Assembly: GCF_001308015.1 (NCBI RefSeq)
Contig: NZ_LGYH01000008.1
Coordinates: 1 to 64,000, forward strand
DNA length: 64,000 nucleotides
From: Neisseria sp. 83E34
Lineage (GTDB): Bacteria > Pseudomonadota > Gammaproteobacteria > Burkholderiales > Neisseriaceae
Direction: 5' to 3'
The position numbers were made by a program, and so were the translations under genes. Under the pieces are notes generated by a model. That model made no database searches, had not been told where the DNA came from, and saw only the letters and a list, made by a program, of their open reading frames with translations. Positions 8,785 to 18,103 of the stretch are shown here, piece by piece; position 1 is the first letter of the stretch; each line of letters opens with the position of its first letter.

Positions 8785-10413
8785 TTACACTAAACCTTTT
8801 TTCTCCAAATAGCTTTCGTAGTCGCCCAGATAATGTTCGTAGCCGCCTTTGCCGTCCAGCTCGATGATTTGGGTGGCCAGTGAAGATACAAACTGGCGGT
8901 CATGCGATACGAAAATCAAGGTGCCTTTGTATTTTTCCAATGCCATGTTTAAGGATTCGATGCTTTCCATATCCATGTGGTTGGTAGGCTCGTCCATAAT
9001 CAGCACGTTGGGTTTCAGCAGAATCAGCTTGCCGTAGAGCATACGGCCTTTTTCACCGCCCGAAAGCACCTGAACCTGTTTAACTACGTCGTTGCTGCCG
9101 AACAGCAGGCGGCCGAGCGTGCCGCGGATAACTTGTTCGTCGTCGCCTTCCTGACCCCATTGGCGCATCCATTCGGTGAGGTTCATATCCACATCGAAAT
9201 CTTTTTCGTGGTCTTGCGGATAGTATCCGACATTGGCTTTTTCCGCCCATTTGATGGTGCCGGCATCCGGAGTGATACCGTCGGAATATTCAGGGTTATA
9301 TGCGCCGGCTAAGAGTTTCAGCAAGGTGGACTTACCTGCGCCGTTCGGCCCGATAACGGCCAGGCGTTCGCCTGCTTCCAACATGAAATTGAGATTTTTG
9401 AACAAGGTGTTTTCAAAAGATTTTGCCAAACCTTCCACTTCCACCGCCTGACGGTGCAGCTTGGCTTTTTCGTCGGTTTCGAAGCGGATATAAGGATTTT
9501 GGCGTGTAGAGGGTTTCACTTCCACCATTTCGGCTTTAATCTTGTCGGCCTGCTTCAAGCGGCTGGTGGCTTGGCGGGCTTTGGATTTGTTGGCTGAGAA
9601 GCGCGCCACGAATTCTTGCAGCTCTTGTAGCTTTTCTTTGGCCTTGGCATTGTCTTTCAAGGCGCGTTCGCGCGATTGTGCGGAAGCAAGCATGTAATCA
9701 TCATAGTTGCCGGGGTAGATGGTGATGCTGTTGTAATCCACGTCGGCCATGTGGGTGCACACTTCGTTTAAAAAGTGGCGGTCATGCGAGATGATGATCA
9801 TGGTCGAATCGTATTGGTTCAACACGCCTTCAAGCCAGCGGATGGTGTTGATGTCCAAGTTGTTGGTCGGCTCGTCGAGCAGCAATACGTCGGGTTTGGA
9901 AAACAATGCTTGCGCCAGTAACACGCGCAGCTTGAAGCCGGGTGCTACTTCGCTCATTTGGGCGTTGTGTAATGATTCTTCGATACCCACGCCGCTCAAT
10001 AGCTCGGCTGCACGGGCTTCGGCAGTGTAGCCGTCGTATTCGGCGAACTTGGCTTCCAATTCGGCTGCGCGCATGTAGTCGTCTTCAGTGGCTTCGAGGT
10101 TGGCATAGATGGCATCGCGTTCAGTCATCGCCGCCCACATTTCAGTGTGCCCCATCATCACCACGTCCAATACGCGCATGTCTTCGTAAGCGAACTGGTC
10201 TTGGCGCAGCTTGCCTAAGCGCACGCCGTTTTCGATAGCAACTTCGCCGCTGGTCGGCTCCAAATCGCCGCCGAGGATTTTCATAAAAGTGGATTTGCCA
10301 GAACCGTTGGCACCAATCAAGCCGTAGCGGTTGCCTTCGCCGAATTTAACGGATACGTTTTCAAACAGCGGCTTGGCGCCAAACTGCATGGTAATGCCGT
10401 TGGTAGAAATCAT
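8785..10413 (-). CDS. ABC-F family ATPase, YbiT type
   Basis: A 542-residue soluble protein with two ABC ATPase domains and no membrane segment, i.e. an ABC-F translation factor that binds ribosomes. Domain 1: Walker [10 protein letters not shown] (34-42) and [11 protein letters not shown] near 177-187. A charged linker (ABC-F arm/P-site tether region) spans about 236-300. Domain 2: Walker [10 protein letters not shown] (355-363), signature LSGGEKGRM and DEPTNHMD. The start [12 protein letters not shown] and the linker resemble YbiT best. I set the start at 10413, where AGGAT precedes the ATG; the frame stays open to 10464. It stands alone with a DUS terminator. Confidence 0.9.
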   Translation of the reverse strand: MISTNGITMQFGAKPLFENVSVKFGEGNRYGLIGANGSGKSTFMKILGGDLEPTSGEVAIENGVRLGKLRQDQFAYEDMRVLDVVMMGHTEMWAAMTERDAIYANLEATEDDYMRAAELEAKFAEYDGYTAEARAAELLSGVGIEESLHNAQMSEVAPGFKLRVLLAQALFSKPDVLLLDEPTNNLDINTIRWLEGVLNQYDSTMIIISHDRHFLNEVCTHMADVDYNSITIYPGNYDDYMLASAQSRERALKDNAKAKEKLQELQEFVARFSANKSKARQATSRLKQADKIKAEMVEVKPSTRQNPYIRFETDEKAKLHRQAVEVEGLAKSFENTLFKNLNFMLEAGERLAVIGPNGAGKSTLLKLLAGAYNPEYSDGITPDAGTIKWAEKANVGYYPQDHEKDFDVDMNLTEWMRQWGQEGDDEQVIRGTLGRLLFGSNDVVKQVQVLSGGEKGRMLYGKLILLKPNVLIMDEPTNHMDMESIESLNMALEKYKGTLIFVSHDRQFVSSLATQIIELDGKGGYEHYLGDYESYLEKKGLV

Positions 10414-10509
10414 ATTGAGATATCCTAATGAAACTGTTGTCAAAAATGGGCAATATTCTACCATATCGGCGGCTTGTATGCGGCCTTACATTTTGAATTT
10501 ATTTAAGAT

Positions 10510-10545
10510 AAATGCCTGTCTGAAAAAGCTTTCAGACAGGCATTT
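10510..10545. terminator. Inverted wadDUS pair
   Basis: AAATGCCTGTCTGAAA and its complement around AGC, in the divergent gap between the ABC-F gene (-) and the DUF4124 gene (+). Here it is not downstream of either neighbour, so its role is uptake rather than obvious termination. Confidence 0.6.
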
Positions 10546-10635
10546 GCTGAATATGCCGTTTTCGTATAACTTGGCTGAGAGTGCTTAAGCAAGCTGCAAA
10601 CCGCTTAAGGGCGGAATTCGGCTATAATTTAAAAA

Positions 10636-11082
10636 ATGACTTACATGGAAAAACGTATGAAAAAAGCTCTGATTCTATCAACACTATATTTGGCTGCGCT
10701 GCCTTTCGCTCACGCTGAAATTTATACCTGCACCGATCGTTACGGCAACAAAGTATATACGCAGGATGCCAAGTCGGCAGACTGCAAAAAAGCCGACATC
10801 GGTCACCCGAGCATTTATTCTGCCGAACCTGCCAAGCCGGTGAATTACACGCCGCCGGCATATGAGCCTGAACCTACTCCTGATCCGGCTTACCAAGCAG
10901 CAGAAAAAAAATTAAAAGATGCGCAACGTGCGTTAGAAGAAGGGAGAAAAGTGCGCTATGGCAACGAACGCAATTATGTACGTTATCTTGAGCGCATCGC
11001 AGGTTTGGAAGCCGAAGTGAAAAAAGCACAGGATGAGTTGAACGGGCTTTCCGGCGGTGAAGCGGTTTTAGAGGAAAATTAA
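10636..11082 (+). CDS. Secreted DUF4124-domain protein
   Basis: A signal-peptide protein: starting at the inner ATG (10657) gives MKKALILSTLYLAALPFAHA then mature EIYTCTDRYGNKVYT, the classic DUF4124 start with its two Cys (C-x(n)-C near CTDR and SADCKKAD). Members are periplasmic proteins of unknown function common in Neisseria and other betaproteobacteria. After the domain comes a Pro-rich linker (PPAYEPEPTPDPAYQ) and a C-terminal coiled-coil-like helix (AEKKLKDAQRALEEGRK...AEVKKAQDELNG). Start choice between 10636, 10645 and 10657 is open; the signal peptide fits the last. Confidence 0.8.
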   Translation: MTYMEKRMKKALILSTLYLAALPFAHAEIYTCTDRYGNKVYTQDAKSADCKKADIGHPSIYSAEPAKPVNYTPPAYEPEPTPDPAYQAAEKKLKDAQRALEEGRKVRYGNERNYVRYLERIAGLEAEVKKAQDELNGLSGGEAVLEEN

Positions 11083-11125
11083 TCTCCGTAGTAAAGAAGA
11101 TAAGTTTCAGATTATTTTTAATCGT

Positions 11126-11153
11126 GGCACGCTTAGGTTAAGCATAAGCGTGG
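11126..11153 (+). terminator. Hairpin after DUF4124 gene
   Basis: CACGCTTA and TAAGCGTG form an 8-bp stem about 45 bases past the DUF4124 stop. No T-run follows directly, so it may be a stabilising hairpin; a DUS terminator lies just beyond. Confidence 0.4.
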
Positions 11154-11161
11154 TTATGAAA

Positions 11162-11199
11162 AATAATGCCTGTCTGAAGATATTCAGACAGGCATTATT
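11162..11199. terminator. Inverted wadDUS pair
   Basis: AATAATGCCTGTCTGAA with its complement between convergent DUF4124 (+) and mpl (-) genes; bidirectional terminator. Confidence 0.75.
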
Positions 11200-11236
11200 G
11201 GTTATTTAGACTAGCTAAATTTATGAAGCTCTTGAA

Positions 11237-12613
11237 TCATTTCAATTGAGTCAGCAGTTTATCGTGAATGCCGCCGAAGCCGCCGTTGCTCATAATTAAA
11301 ATATGGTCGCCACTTTGCGCCTGTTTGGCAATTTCGGCTACAAAGGCATCAAAATCGCTGCCGACATGTAATTTGCTGCCGAGCGGCGACAGGGCTTCTC
11401 CCGCATCCCAATCCACTCCGCCGGAATAGCAGAATACTTGGTCGGCTTCGTTAAGGCTTTCCGGCAGGGCGGCTTTCATGGTGCCGAGCTTCATGGTGTT
11501 GGAACGCGGCTCCAATACAGCCAGAATGCGCGCGCTGCCGACTTTTTGGCGTAAGCCCGCAACGGTGGTGGCAATGGCGGTGGGGTGGTGGGCGAAATCA
11601 TCGTAAACGGTGATGCCGTTGACTTGGCCTTTGGTTTCCATGCGGCGCTTCACATTTTTGAATTGGCTCAAGGCTTCGCAGGCGGTTTTTACGTCCACAC
11701 CGGTGTGGCGGGCGGCTGCGATCACGGCCAGGGCGTTCATGCGGTTGTGTCCGCCGATAATGTCCCAAGCCACATGGCCGGCTTTTTCGCCGTTGAACAA
11801 CACATCGAATGCGCCGTTTGCATCCACCGCGCCGATTTGCCAGCCTTCTTTGCCGCCGAAAAATTCAACAGGCGTCCAGCAGCCTTTATCCAGTGTATCG
11901 CGCAGGCTTTGCTCAACGCCGTTGCAGACAATCAGGCCTTGAGCGGGAACGGTGCGCACCAAATGGTGGAATTGGGTTTGAATGGCGGCCAGATCGGCAA
12001 AAATGTCGGCATGGTCGAATTCCAGATTATTCAAAATGGCAGTACGCGGGCGGTAGTGGACAAATTTGGAGCGTTTGTCGAAAAATGCGGTGTCATATTC
12101 GTCGGCTTCAATGACAAAAAACGGCGAAACGGAATCCGCATCTTGGCGCGGCGCTTGAGGCAGGCGGGCGGATACGCTGAAATTCTGCGGCACGCCGCCA
12201 ATCAGGAAACCGGGAGCCAAACCTGCATATTCCAACACCCAAGCCAGCATGGAAGCAGTGGTGGTTTTGCCGTGTGTACCCGCTACGCCGAGCACCCAAC
12301 GCCCTTGTAACACGTTTTCAGACAGCCATTGCGGGCCGGAAATATAAGGCAGGCCGCGGTTTAAAATGGCTTCAACCACGTCCATGCCGCGCTTGGCTAC
12401 ATTACCGATTACATAAACATCGGCTTGAAAGGTATCCAACTGCACGGCATCGAATCCTTCGTGTACGCCTATGCCCAAAGCTTCAAGCTGGGTACTCATC
12501 GGCGGATACATTTTGGCATCGCAGCCGGTAACTTTGAAGCCTGCTTCTTTGGCAACTGCTGCCAGGCCGCCCATAAAGGTGCCGCCGATGCCGATAATGT
12601 GGATGTGTTTCAT
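11237..12613 (-). CDS. mpl: UDP-MurNAc:tripeptide ligase (Mpl)
   Basis: Mpl recycles peptidoglycan by ligating the released murein tripeptide L-Ala-gamma-D-Glu-meso-Dap to UDP-N-acetylmuramate. The 458 residues show the Rossmann-like start HIHIIGIGGTFMGGLA (MurC-like but with TFMGG instead of GMSG), the ATP loop AGTHGKTT at about 111-118, EADEYDTAF, GGHNRMNALA and the C-terminal DDFAHHPTAI and LEPRSNTMK motifs. TFMGG and EPRSNTMK distinguish Mpl from MurC. Cytosolic, single gene with terminators on both sides. Confidence 0.95.
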   Translation of the reverse strand: MKHIHIIGIGGTFMGGLAAVAKEAGFKVTGCDAKMYPPMSTQLEALGIGVHEGFDAVQLDTFQADVYVIGNVAKRGMDVVEAILNRGLPYISGPQWLSENVLQGRWVLGVAGTHGKTTTASMLAWVLEYAGLAPGFLIGGVPQNFSVSARLPQAPRQDADSVSPFFVIEADEYDTAFFDKRSKFVHYRPRTAILNNLEFDHADIFADLAAIQTQFHHLVRTVPAQGLIVCNGVEQSLRDTLDKGCWTPVEFFGGKEGWQIGAVDANGAFDVLFNGEKAGHVAWDIIGGHNRMNALAVIAAARHTGVDVKTACEALSQFKNVKRRMETKGQVNGITVYDDFAHHPTAIATTVAGLRQKVGSARILAVLEPRSNTMKLGTMKAALPESLNEADQVFCYSGGVDWDAGEALSPLGSKLHVGSDFDAFVAEIAKQAQSGDHILIMSNGGFGGIHDKLLTQLK

Positions 12614-12681
12614 GGTGTGGGTTTCGCTGCAAAATGAAAGGTGTGTATTATAGCTGTGAAAATTAATATTTTCTAATATAC

Positions 12682-12727
12682 AACGCCTGTCTGAAAACGA
12701 GCAACGCGAGCTTTCAGACAGGCATTG
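12682..12727. repeat. Short form of DUS-capped hairpin repeat
   Basis: DUS, then GAGCAACGCGAG, then inverse DUS. The inner sequence is the same as the first part of the 60-bp repeats at 18043-18103 and 18912-18972 with about 20 bases missing. It lies after trpS (-) and upstream of mpl and can act as terminator. Confidence 0.65.
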
Positions 12728-12743
12728 TTGCGTAGAGGCTGTA

Positions 12744-13754
12744 TTATTTCAGTGCGCGGATGCCTACTGCATCACGAACTTTTTCCAGTAAAACGCGGGC
12801 TTCTTTGCGCGCGCGTGCGGCGCCGGCTCGCAGGATGTCTTCGATTTGCGCGGGGTTGGCGGTGAGCTCGTTGTAGCGTTCGCGTTTGGGCGCTAATTCT
12901 TCATTGAGTTTGGCGCCGAGGATTTTTTTGGCTTCACCCCAGGCCAAGCCTTCGGCCAGCATGCGTATGAATTCTTGGGTTTCCTGCTCGGTGGCGAAAG
13001 CTTTGTAGATTTCAAACAATGGGCTTTCACCCGGTTCTTTAGGTTCGCCCGGCTCTTTCAGGTTAGTGATGATTTTGTTGACTGATTTTTGCAGCTTTTT
13101 CTCGGTTTCAAAAAGCGGGATGGTGTTGCCGTAGCTTTTGCTCATTTTTCGGCCGTCCAAACCGACCAATGTTTCTACATGTTCTTCAATTTTGGCTTCA
13201 GGCAATACAAACAGCTCTTTGAAGCGGTGGTTGAAGCGGCCTGCGATGTCGCGCGCCATTTCAACGTGTTGGATTTGGTCTCGGCCTACGGGTACGTCGT
13301 GGGCGTTGAACATAAGGATGTCGGCGCTCATCAGAATGGGATAGCTGTATAAGCCCATTTCGATTTGATGGTCTTGGTCTTCCTGGCCTTTGTCGAGATT
13401 GTCCTGCACGGCGGCTTTGTAGGCATGGGCACGGTTCATCAGGCCTTTGGCGGTGATGCAGGTGAGAATCCAGTTTAATTCGAGGATTTCGGGTATGTCG
13501 CTTTGGCGGTAGAAAGTGGTGCGTTCGGGATCAAGGCCGCAGGCGAGCCATGTGGCTGCTACGGCTTGGGTGGATTGATGAATGGTTTCAGGGTCGTGGC
13601 ATTTGATGATGCCGTGATAATCAGCCAGAAAGAGAAAAGATTCTGTGTTTTCGCTCTGGCTGGCGCGGATGGCGGGGCGGATGGCGCCGACGTAGTTACC
13701 TAAATGGGGAATGCCGGTAGTGGTAACACCGGTGAGCACGCGTTTTTTAGTCAT
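12744..13754 (-). CDS. trpS: Tryptophanyl-tRNA synthetase
   Basis: TrpS charges tRNA-Trp. The 336-residue class Ic synthetase shows the HIGH-like [13 protein letters not shown] at about 11-24, the conserved [16 protein letters not shown] at 157-170 and KMSKS at 203-207. Length and order are typical for the bacterial enzyme. It is preceded by pip on the same strand but separated by a head-to-head DUS pair and probably has its own promoter. Confidence 0.97.
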   Translation of the reverse strand: MTKKRVLTGVTTTGIPHLGNYVGAIRPAIRASQSENTESFLFLADYHGIIKCHDPETIHQSTQAVAATWLACGLDPERTTFYRQSDIPEILELNWILTCITAKGLMNRAHAYKAAVQDNLDKGQEDQDHQIEMGLYSYPILMSADILMFNAHDVPVGRDQIQHVEMARDIAGRFNHRFKELFVLPEAKIEEHVETLVGLDGRKMSKSYGNTIPLFETEKKLQKSVNKIITNLKEPGEPKEPGESPLFEIYKAFATEQETQEFIRMLAEGLAWGEAKKILGAKLNEELAPKRERYNELTANPAQIEDILRAGAARARKEARVLLEKVRDAVGIRALK

Positions 13755-13781
13755 GATCGGGCTGCTTTCTGCTGGAATGTT

Positions 13782-13809
13782 TTTCAGACAGGCATATGCC
13801 TGTCTGAAA
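13782..13809. repeat. Head-to-head wadDUS pair
   Basis: TTTCAGACAGGCA directly abuts TGCCTGTCTGAAA, giving a 28-base perfect palindrome between pip and trpS. In this orientation the stem has GACAGGCATATGCCTGTC at its centre; may still terminate pip transcripts. Confidence 0.7.
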
Positions 13810-13857
13810 GAGTGTTGCTGAATGGTTTAAAACTGCCGAATCTTATCAGAATCTGCT

Positions 13858-14817
13858 TTAGTCTGCATAATCCTGCCCTTCGTTATGTTGCAGGCGGGCG
13901 GCAAATTCATCACAGGCTTTGATTAGGGCGGCGGATAAGGGCTTGTCGAAAGCGGAGTGGCCGGCTTGAACTATACGCAGCTCTGCTTCTGGGAATACTT
14001 GTTTTAAATCCCAAGCGCTTTGCATAGGTGTGCACATATCATAGCGGCCCTGCACGATGATGGTGGGAATGTGGCGGATTTTGCGGATGTTGCGCAAAAT
14101 GGCGCGTTCACCTTCCAACCAGCCCAAGTGCATAAAATAATGGTTTTCGATGCGGGCAATCGCAAGGGATTTTTCTGCATCTTCATCTACGGGTTTGGGC
14201 TCGAACTGAATCAGCCAGCTTTCCCAATCCGCCCAAGCTTTGGCTGCGTGAAGGGCAACGGAGTGGTCTTTGGAAAACAGCATTTCGTGGTAAGCCTGAA
14301 CAAGGTTGCCGCGCTTTTCTTTCGGTACGGGCGCAATATAGTTTTGCCACTGTTGGGGATAAATCTGGCTGACGCCGCCGGCTTCGTTAATCCAGTTGAT
14401 TTCGCTTTGGCGGCACAGAAAAATGCCGCGCAAAATCAGGCCGAGCACCCGATCAGGGTAGGCTTCGGCATAGGCCAGCGAGAGGGTGCTGCCCCAAGAG
14501 CCGCCAAATACCAGCCATTTGTTGATACCGAGCATTGCGCGCACTTTTTCGATATCTTCCACCAAGTCCCAAGTGGTGTTTTCCTTTGTTTCGGCAAAAG
14601 GCAGGGAGCGGCCGCAGCCGCGCTGATCAATGATAATGATGCGGTAGGCGGTGGGATCGAAAAAACCACGGCATGAAGGCGATGCCCCTGCTCCGGGGCC
14701 GCCGTGAAGGAAAATTACAGGAATGCCTTTTGGGTTGCCTGACTCTTCCCAGTAGATTTGGTGGGTATCCGATACCTGAAGCATGCCGCTCCGGTTGGAC
14801 AGGGGGACGAAATACAT
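13858..14817 (-). CDS. pip: Proline iminopeptidase
   Basis: Pip is a serine peptidase of the alpha/beta-hydrolase fold (family S33) that removes N-terminal proline; it is a classic biochemical marker in Neisseria. Visible: oxyanion loop HGGPGAG (38-44), DQRGCGRS, nucleophile elbow GGSWGS with Ser107, the acid region GRYDMCTP, and catalytic His in QAGHSAFD near the C-terminus. The 319-residue length is typical. No signal peptide, so cytosolic. The downstream small lipoprotein gene is on the same strand 38 bases before it. Confidence 0.95.
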   Translation of the reverse strand: MYFVPLSNRSGMLQVSDTHQIYWEESGNPKGIPVIFLHGGPGAGASPSCRGFFDPTAYRIIIIDQRGCGRSLPFAETKENTTWDLVEDIEKVRAMLGINKWLVFGGSWGSTLSLAYAEAYPDRVLGLILRGIFLCRQSEINWINEAGGVSQIYPQQWQNYIAPVPKEKRGNLVQAYHEMLFSKDHSVALHAAKAWADWESWLIQFEPKPVDEDAEKSLAIARIENHYFMHLGWLEGERAILRNIRKIRHIPTIIVQGRYDMCTPMQSAWDLKQVFPEAELRIVQAGHSAFDKPLSAALIKACDEFAARLQHNEGQDYAD

Positions 14818-14854
14818 GGTTTTCCCTTTTATTGAGGATGTGACAGTTTGTAAT

Positions 14855-15274
14855 TTAATGCTTATTGCTTACTATTGATGATTTGGTGGACAGAATGTCT
14901 ACTTTGCATTGTTCATAGAGCATTTTTTGCAACACGGGTTGCTGCTGTTCGTTAAATGTGAGGCGCAGACATTTTATTTCATCAATACGCAGAGGTACGT
15001 TTATTGATGCTTGCGCATTTTTTAAATGGACTTTATGAATGCCGAAGGGTAGGTCTTTATGAATGTGCTGGCCATTGTGGATATGGCCTATTTTTATATC
15101 TCCGGCATAAACTTCGTAAACGACTTTGGCGGTTTTATAGTTATGCGGGCGATAAATATAGAGCTTGCCGTGGTTATATCCAGGCTGCTCTAAATGGACA
15201 AATCTTGGCGAGCTGGATTGGCAAGCGGTAAGGGCAAGTGGAAATAACATACAAATAAATAAATATTTTTTCAT
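14855..15274 (-). CDS. Small lipoprotein, DUF2846-like
   Basis: A 139-residue lipoprotein: MKKYLFICMLFPLALTAC gives a lipobox LTAC (Cys18). The mature part (KLYIYRPHNYKTAKVVYEVYAGDIKIGHIHNGQHIHKDLP, given here in pieces) resembles the DUF2846 pattern, in which a YIYRP strand is followed by a 'GxxIGxLxxG' turn and a 'DLPxGxHxV' turn. Function unknown; it would be an envelope protein. It lies upstream of pip on the same strand and is much more AT-rich, so co-transcription is possible but not required. Confidence 0.7.
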   Translation of the reverse strand: MKKYLFICMLFPLALTACQSSSPRFVHLEQPGYNHGKLYIYRPHNYKTAKVVYEVYAGDIKIGHIHNGQHIHKDLPFGIHKVHLKNAQASINVPLRIDEIKCLRLTFNEQQQPVLQKMLYEQCKVDILSTKSSIVSNKH

Positions 15275-15689
15275 AATGCAAATCCTTTTTCCGTAGTATT
15301 GCGAATTGGTTATTTTGATATTATTTTGATAGTTATAATAATCTTATTTATATTTTTTCTCAATTTAAAATAATTCAGTTTGTGTATGGTTCGGTTGGAT
15401 TGTTCAAACAATAATCGATATGGTGAGATACAAACAATGGATAGGTTGTAAAACAACAAACCACTATTATTATTGATTTAACAGAATTTCATTGTTTTAT
15501 ACAAACATTGTAAACAAATTATATTTTTTGCAAATTATTTAAAGATTAATGGTATGCAAATGTCGTAGACGGCTTAAGTTCAAGAGTCTATTTTGGAGGA
15601 AAGCGAGATAGTAGATATGCAAAATTTTGAAGCTGCAGGATAAACAAGCTTTCAGACAGGCATTGTTGGGAATTATGCTTGTCTGAAAA
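15275..15689. other. AT-rich intergenic stretch with isolated DUS
   Basis: About 400 bases without a supportable gene. It contains a reverse DUS at about 15652-15664 and a one-mismatch copy (TGCTTGTCTGAA, about 15676) forming a loose inverted pair. The upstream part is AT-rich and would hold the promoter of the lipoprotein gene. Confidence 0.5.
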
Positions 15690-16066
15690 CAATTACTGGT
15701 GTTTCCATCGTTTTCCGAATTGCAGTAAAACAAGCTGGTTTGTTTTTTGCCGTTGTGGAAAAAGTCTTGCAGCAGATAGAGGCCGTTATCTCGAGGCAGT
15801 ATGATTTGCGGAAATAGCCTTTGGGAGCGGGCTCTTTTGTTTCTTGTCAATCTTTGACGAAGTAGATTGTGCGTTGTGGTTCAAGGCCGGCGGCAGCTTT
15901 CTGAATGTCTCTCGTGTGTTTTAAAAACTCGGCTTCGCTAAAGGGAAGGTTATCGTAATCGGCGTATATTGTTTGAAGATTTCGGCTGGTTTTGGCAGAC
16001 ACTTGAGAGATGCGATGATAATTGAAGTAAGAAAAAACGTTTTAATTTTTTAATTTTAGCGTTCAT
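15690..16066 (-). pseudogene. Decayed small gene with three lesions
   Basis: Read on the - strand, ATG at 16066 opens MNAKIKKLKRFF; a run of six T (+ strand A6, 16032-16037) then throws the frame. One base away the sequence continues as SYFNYHRISQVSAKTSRN...LPFSEAEFLKHTRDI...TIYFVKD to a TGA at 15847-15849. The same frame resumes beyond it as QETKEPAPKGYFRK, and after one lost base near an AAA run continues as LPRDNGLYLLQDFFHNGKKQTS. Protein-like composition persists over three frames, so this looks like one gene broken by two frameshifts and a stop. From memory the last part resembles MORN-like 'YRK...VQDFY...QT' segments of immunity/antitoxin-like proteins; that is weak. Alternatively the first 72 codons are a separate gene with one frameshift. 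Confidence 0.5.
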
Positions 16067-16196
16067 ACGCCGTAATATTCCTGTTTGTAAGATTTTTCAA
16101 ACAGCTTAATAAAATAAAACATTGCTTACAAGCCAAATATAACCTGTGTCTTGCAGCTTGGCTTAAAGGGGTTTAAATTCTCATGTTTCATGATTT

Positions 16197-16208
16197 TTCA
16201 GACAGGCA
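16197..16208 (-). repeat. Single wadDUS
   Basis: One reverse-orientation TGCCTGTCTGAA just upstream of the 16219 start codon; no partner, so a pure uptake site. Confidence 0.8.
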
Positions 16209-16218
16209 TTTTTAAGCC

Positions 16219-16533
16219 ATGCATTATTTCAGTATTCATAACCAAGCAGGCGAGCATTTGGGCTTTTTTATCATGTTGCCGGATGATGAAAGTGCACATC
16301 CGCAAAGCGGGCGTTTTATTGTTAAGCTGCAAAGCGAAACGCAGCCGCAAGATCAGGCAGCTTTGAGTGTGTTGGCAGCGTTTGGCGATGTAACGCAGCC
16401 GTTTTGCTGGCGCGTGGAGAAAGACCAGATTAGTCTTTATAAAGAATTTGAGAAAGTCGGCAGCTTGCGTAATGAATTTTTAAGAATCGGCACACAATCG
16501 CTGATATTGGGCGATATGACAGGAATGATGTAA
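16219..16533 (+). CDS. Conserved-looking hypothetical protein upstream of ccoS
   Basis: A 104-residue soluble protein that I do not recognise. It opens MHYFSIHNQAGEHLGFFIM and has a mixed strand/helix composition with an acidic middle and no signal peptide or membrane segment. It sits four bases before ccoS and in the same orientation as ccoS and the MFS gene, so the three are probably one transcript. It could be a small accessory protein, but nothing in the sequence says for what. Confidence 0.6.
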   Translation: MHYFSIHNQAGEHLGFFIMLPDDESAHPQSGRFIVKLQSETQPQDQAALSVLAAFGDVTQPFCWRVEKDQISLYKEFEKVGSLRNEFLRIGTQSLILGDMTGMM

Positions 16534-16536
16534 ACC

Positions 16537-16752
16537 ATGGAAAGCATTTATATTCTGATACCGCTGAGTATCATTCTGGCGTTTTTAATCGGCTATTTTT
16601 TCTGGTGGTCAGGTAAAAACGGCCAGTTTGATGATTTGGAAGGCCCGGCGCACCGGATTATTATGGACGATGACGAATATCACCCTGAAGAGAGCGAATC
16701 CAAGCCGGTTGATTCTGCGGCAGAAGACAAACATGATCAAAGACAATCTTAA
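16537..16752 (+). CDS. ccoS: Cytochrome cbb3 oxidase assembly protein CcoS
   Basis: A 71-residue protein with one N-terminal membrane helix (IYILIPLSIILAFLIGYFFWW) followed by GKNGQFDDLEGPAHRIIMDDD, the diagnostic CcoS pattern: 'W.. ..GQFDDLE.PA..IL.D'. CcoS is needed to insert haem and copper into the cbb3-type terminal oxidase. The acidic C-terminal tail is longer than in many homologues. The next gene begins inside its 3' end. No ccoNOP or ccoGHI gene is in the window, so here ccoS is separated from its partners. Confidence 0.88.
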   Translation: MESIYILIPLSIILAFLIGYFFWWSGKNGQFDDLEGPAHRIIMDDDEYHPEESESKPVDSAAEDKHDQRQS

Positions 16753-18040
16753 TTTTGCAAGCAGCCGTCGTTTCGCTCCGCTTTTCGGCACGCAGTTTCT
16801 TGGCGCATTTAACGATAATCTGTTTAAAACCGCGTTGTTTGTGTCCATCAGTTTTTATGGTTTGGGCAATAACGGTTGGCTTCCTCCCAGCCAAATGCTG
16901 AATTTAGGGGCATTACTGTTTATTTTGCCCTATTTTTTGTTTTCTTCGATTTCCGGTGAATTGAGCACCAAATTCGACAAAGCGAAACTTGCCAACATAA
17001 TCAAAATATTAGAAATCTTGATTATGTTGGTAGCCGCCTACGGTTTTCTGATTCAGTCTGCGTCTATGCTTTTGGTATGTCTGTTTATGATGGGGGCGCA
17101 ATCTACCTTGTTTGGGCCGTTGAAATACGCCATTTTGCCCGATTATCTGAATAATAAAGAGCTGATTATGGGCAACAGCCTGATTGAGTCCGGCACGTTT
17201 TTAGCGATTTTGTTTGGTCAGATTTTGGGTACGTTTGTTGCCGGTATGAGTCATTATGTGGTGGCAACATTAATTATTTTGATTGCATTTGTGGGGTTTG
17301 TAACCAGCGCATTTATGCCGCCCGTAGCCGCCAAACAGCCGGATGTGCGGATTGATCCGAATATTGCCCGCAGCACTTGGAGCTTGCTGAAAGCCACATT
17401 TGCCCAGCGTGAGCTTTATACTGCGATTATCGGTATTTCATGGTTCTGGTTAATTGGTGCGGTTTATACCACCCAGTTGCCGACTTTTACCAAAATCCAT
17501 TTAGGCGGCAACGACAATGTATTCAACCTTATGCTTGCGCTGTTTTCCATCGGCATTGCAGTAGGATCGGTACTATGCGCCAAGCTCAGCCACGAGCGCC
17601 TCCGTTTAGGCTTGGTTGCTGTTGGAACTGTGGGCTTGACCTTATCCGGGGTGTTGCTGGTGTGGCTCACTTACGGCACACATCATGTTGAGCTGAACGG
17701 CGTGTGGTATTTCCTTTCACAGCCCCGCTCTTTGCCAATCATGGCCTGTATGGTTACCATCGGATTTTTCGGCGGCTTTTTCTCCGTGCCGCTTTATACT
17801 TGGCTGCAAACTGCCAGCAGCGACAGCTTTCGCGCACACGCTGTTGCCGCCAACAATATCGTGAACGGCTTGTTTATGGTTATTGCTGCTTTGGCTAGCG
17901 CCTTGCTTTTATTTTTGTTTGACAGCATTAACCTGCTTTATTTTTTAGCCGCATTGGGCAATCTCGGCATGCTTTATTATCTTTTGAAGCTGGAGCCGAA
18001 GATATGGGAAGATTTGAAGTCTTATTTGGGTATCAAGTGA
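16733..18040 (+). CDS. MFS transporter, LplT-like
   Basis: A 435-residue polytopic membrane protein of the major facilitator superfamily. The start at 16733 (MIKDNLNFASSRRFAPLFGTQ) overlaps ccoS by 20 bases; an open frame extends upstream but only inside ccoS. Visible are LGAFNDNLFKTAL in the first helix, which is typical of the lysophospholipid transporter LplT/YgeD group, and GAQSTLFGPLKYAILPDYL between helices 4 and 5, also characteristic of that group. LplT relatives flip lysophospholipids inward for re-acylation; in many Proteobacteria the same MFS is fused to an acyltransferase, which is absent here. Function by family inference. Confidence 0.85.
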   Translation: MIKDNLNFASSRRFAPLFGTQFLGAFNDNLFKTALFVSISFYGLGNNGWLPPSQMLNLGALLFILPYFLFSSISGELSTKFDKAKLANIIKILEILIMLVAAYGFLIQSASMLLVCLFMMGAQSTLFGPLKYAILPDYLNNKELIMGNSLIESGTFLAILFGQILGTFVAGMSHYVVATLIILIAFVGFVTSAFMPPVAAKQPDVRIDPNIARSTWSLLKATFAQRELYTAIIGISWFWLIGAVYTTQLPTFTKIHLGGNDNVFNLMLALFSIGIAVGSVLCAKLSHERLRLGLVAVGTVGLTLSGVLLVWLTYGTHHVELNGVWYFLSQPRSLPIMACMVTIGFFGGFFSVPLYTWLQTASSDSFRAHAVAANNIVNGLFMVIAALASALLLFLFDSINLLYFLAALGNLGMLYYLLKLEPKIWEDLKSYLGIK

Positions 18041-18042
18041 AC

Positions 18043-18103
18043 AATGCCTGTCTGAAAACGAGCAACGCGAATTTCTGCGAAGCTAAAATTTTCAGACAGG
18101 CAT
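18043..18103 (+). repeat. 60-bp DUS-capped repeat, copy 1
   Basis: DUS, a 34-base inner segment (starts AACGAGCAACGCGAATTTC, ends GAAGCTAAAATT) and an inverse DUS. An almost identical copy in the opposite orientation lies at 18912-18972, on the other side of the Opa-like gene; a shortened copy is at 12682-12727. Also serves as the terminator of the MFS gene. Confidence 0.85.

Noticed and set aside
15847-15849. In-frame TGA read as selenocysteine
   Set aside because: No SECIS-like hairpin, no selenoprotein family resemblance, and frameshifts on both sides point to a pseudogene.
16032-16037. A6/T6 run as a phase-variation switch
   Set aside because: Six bases is short for slipped-strand variation in Neisseria, and two further lesions downstream show decay rather than switching.
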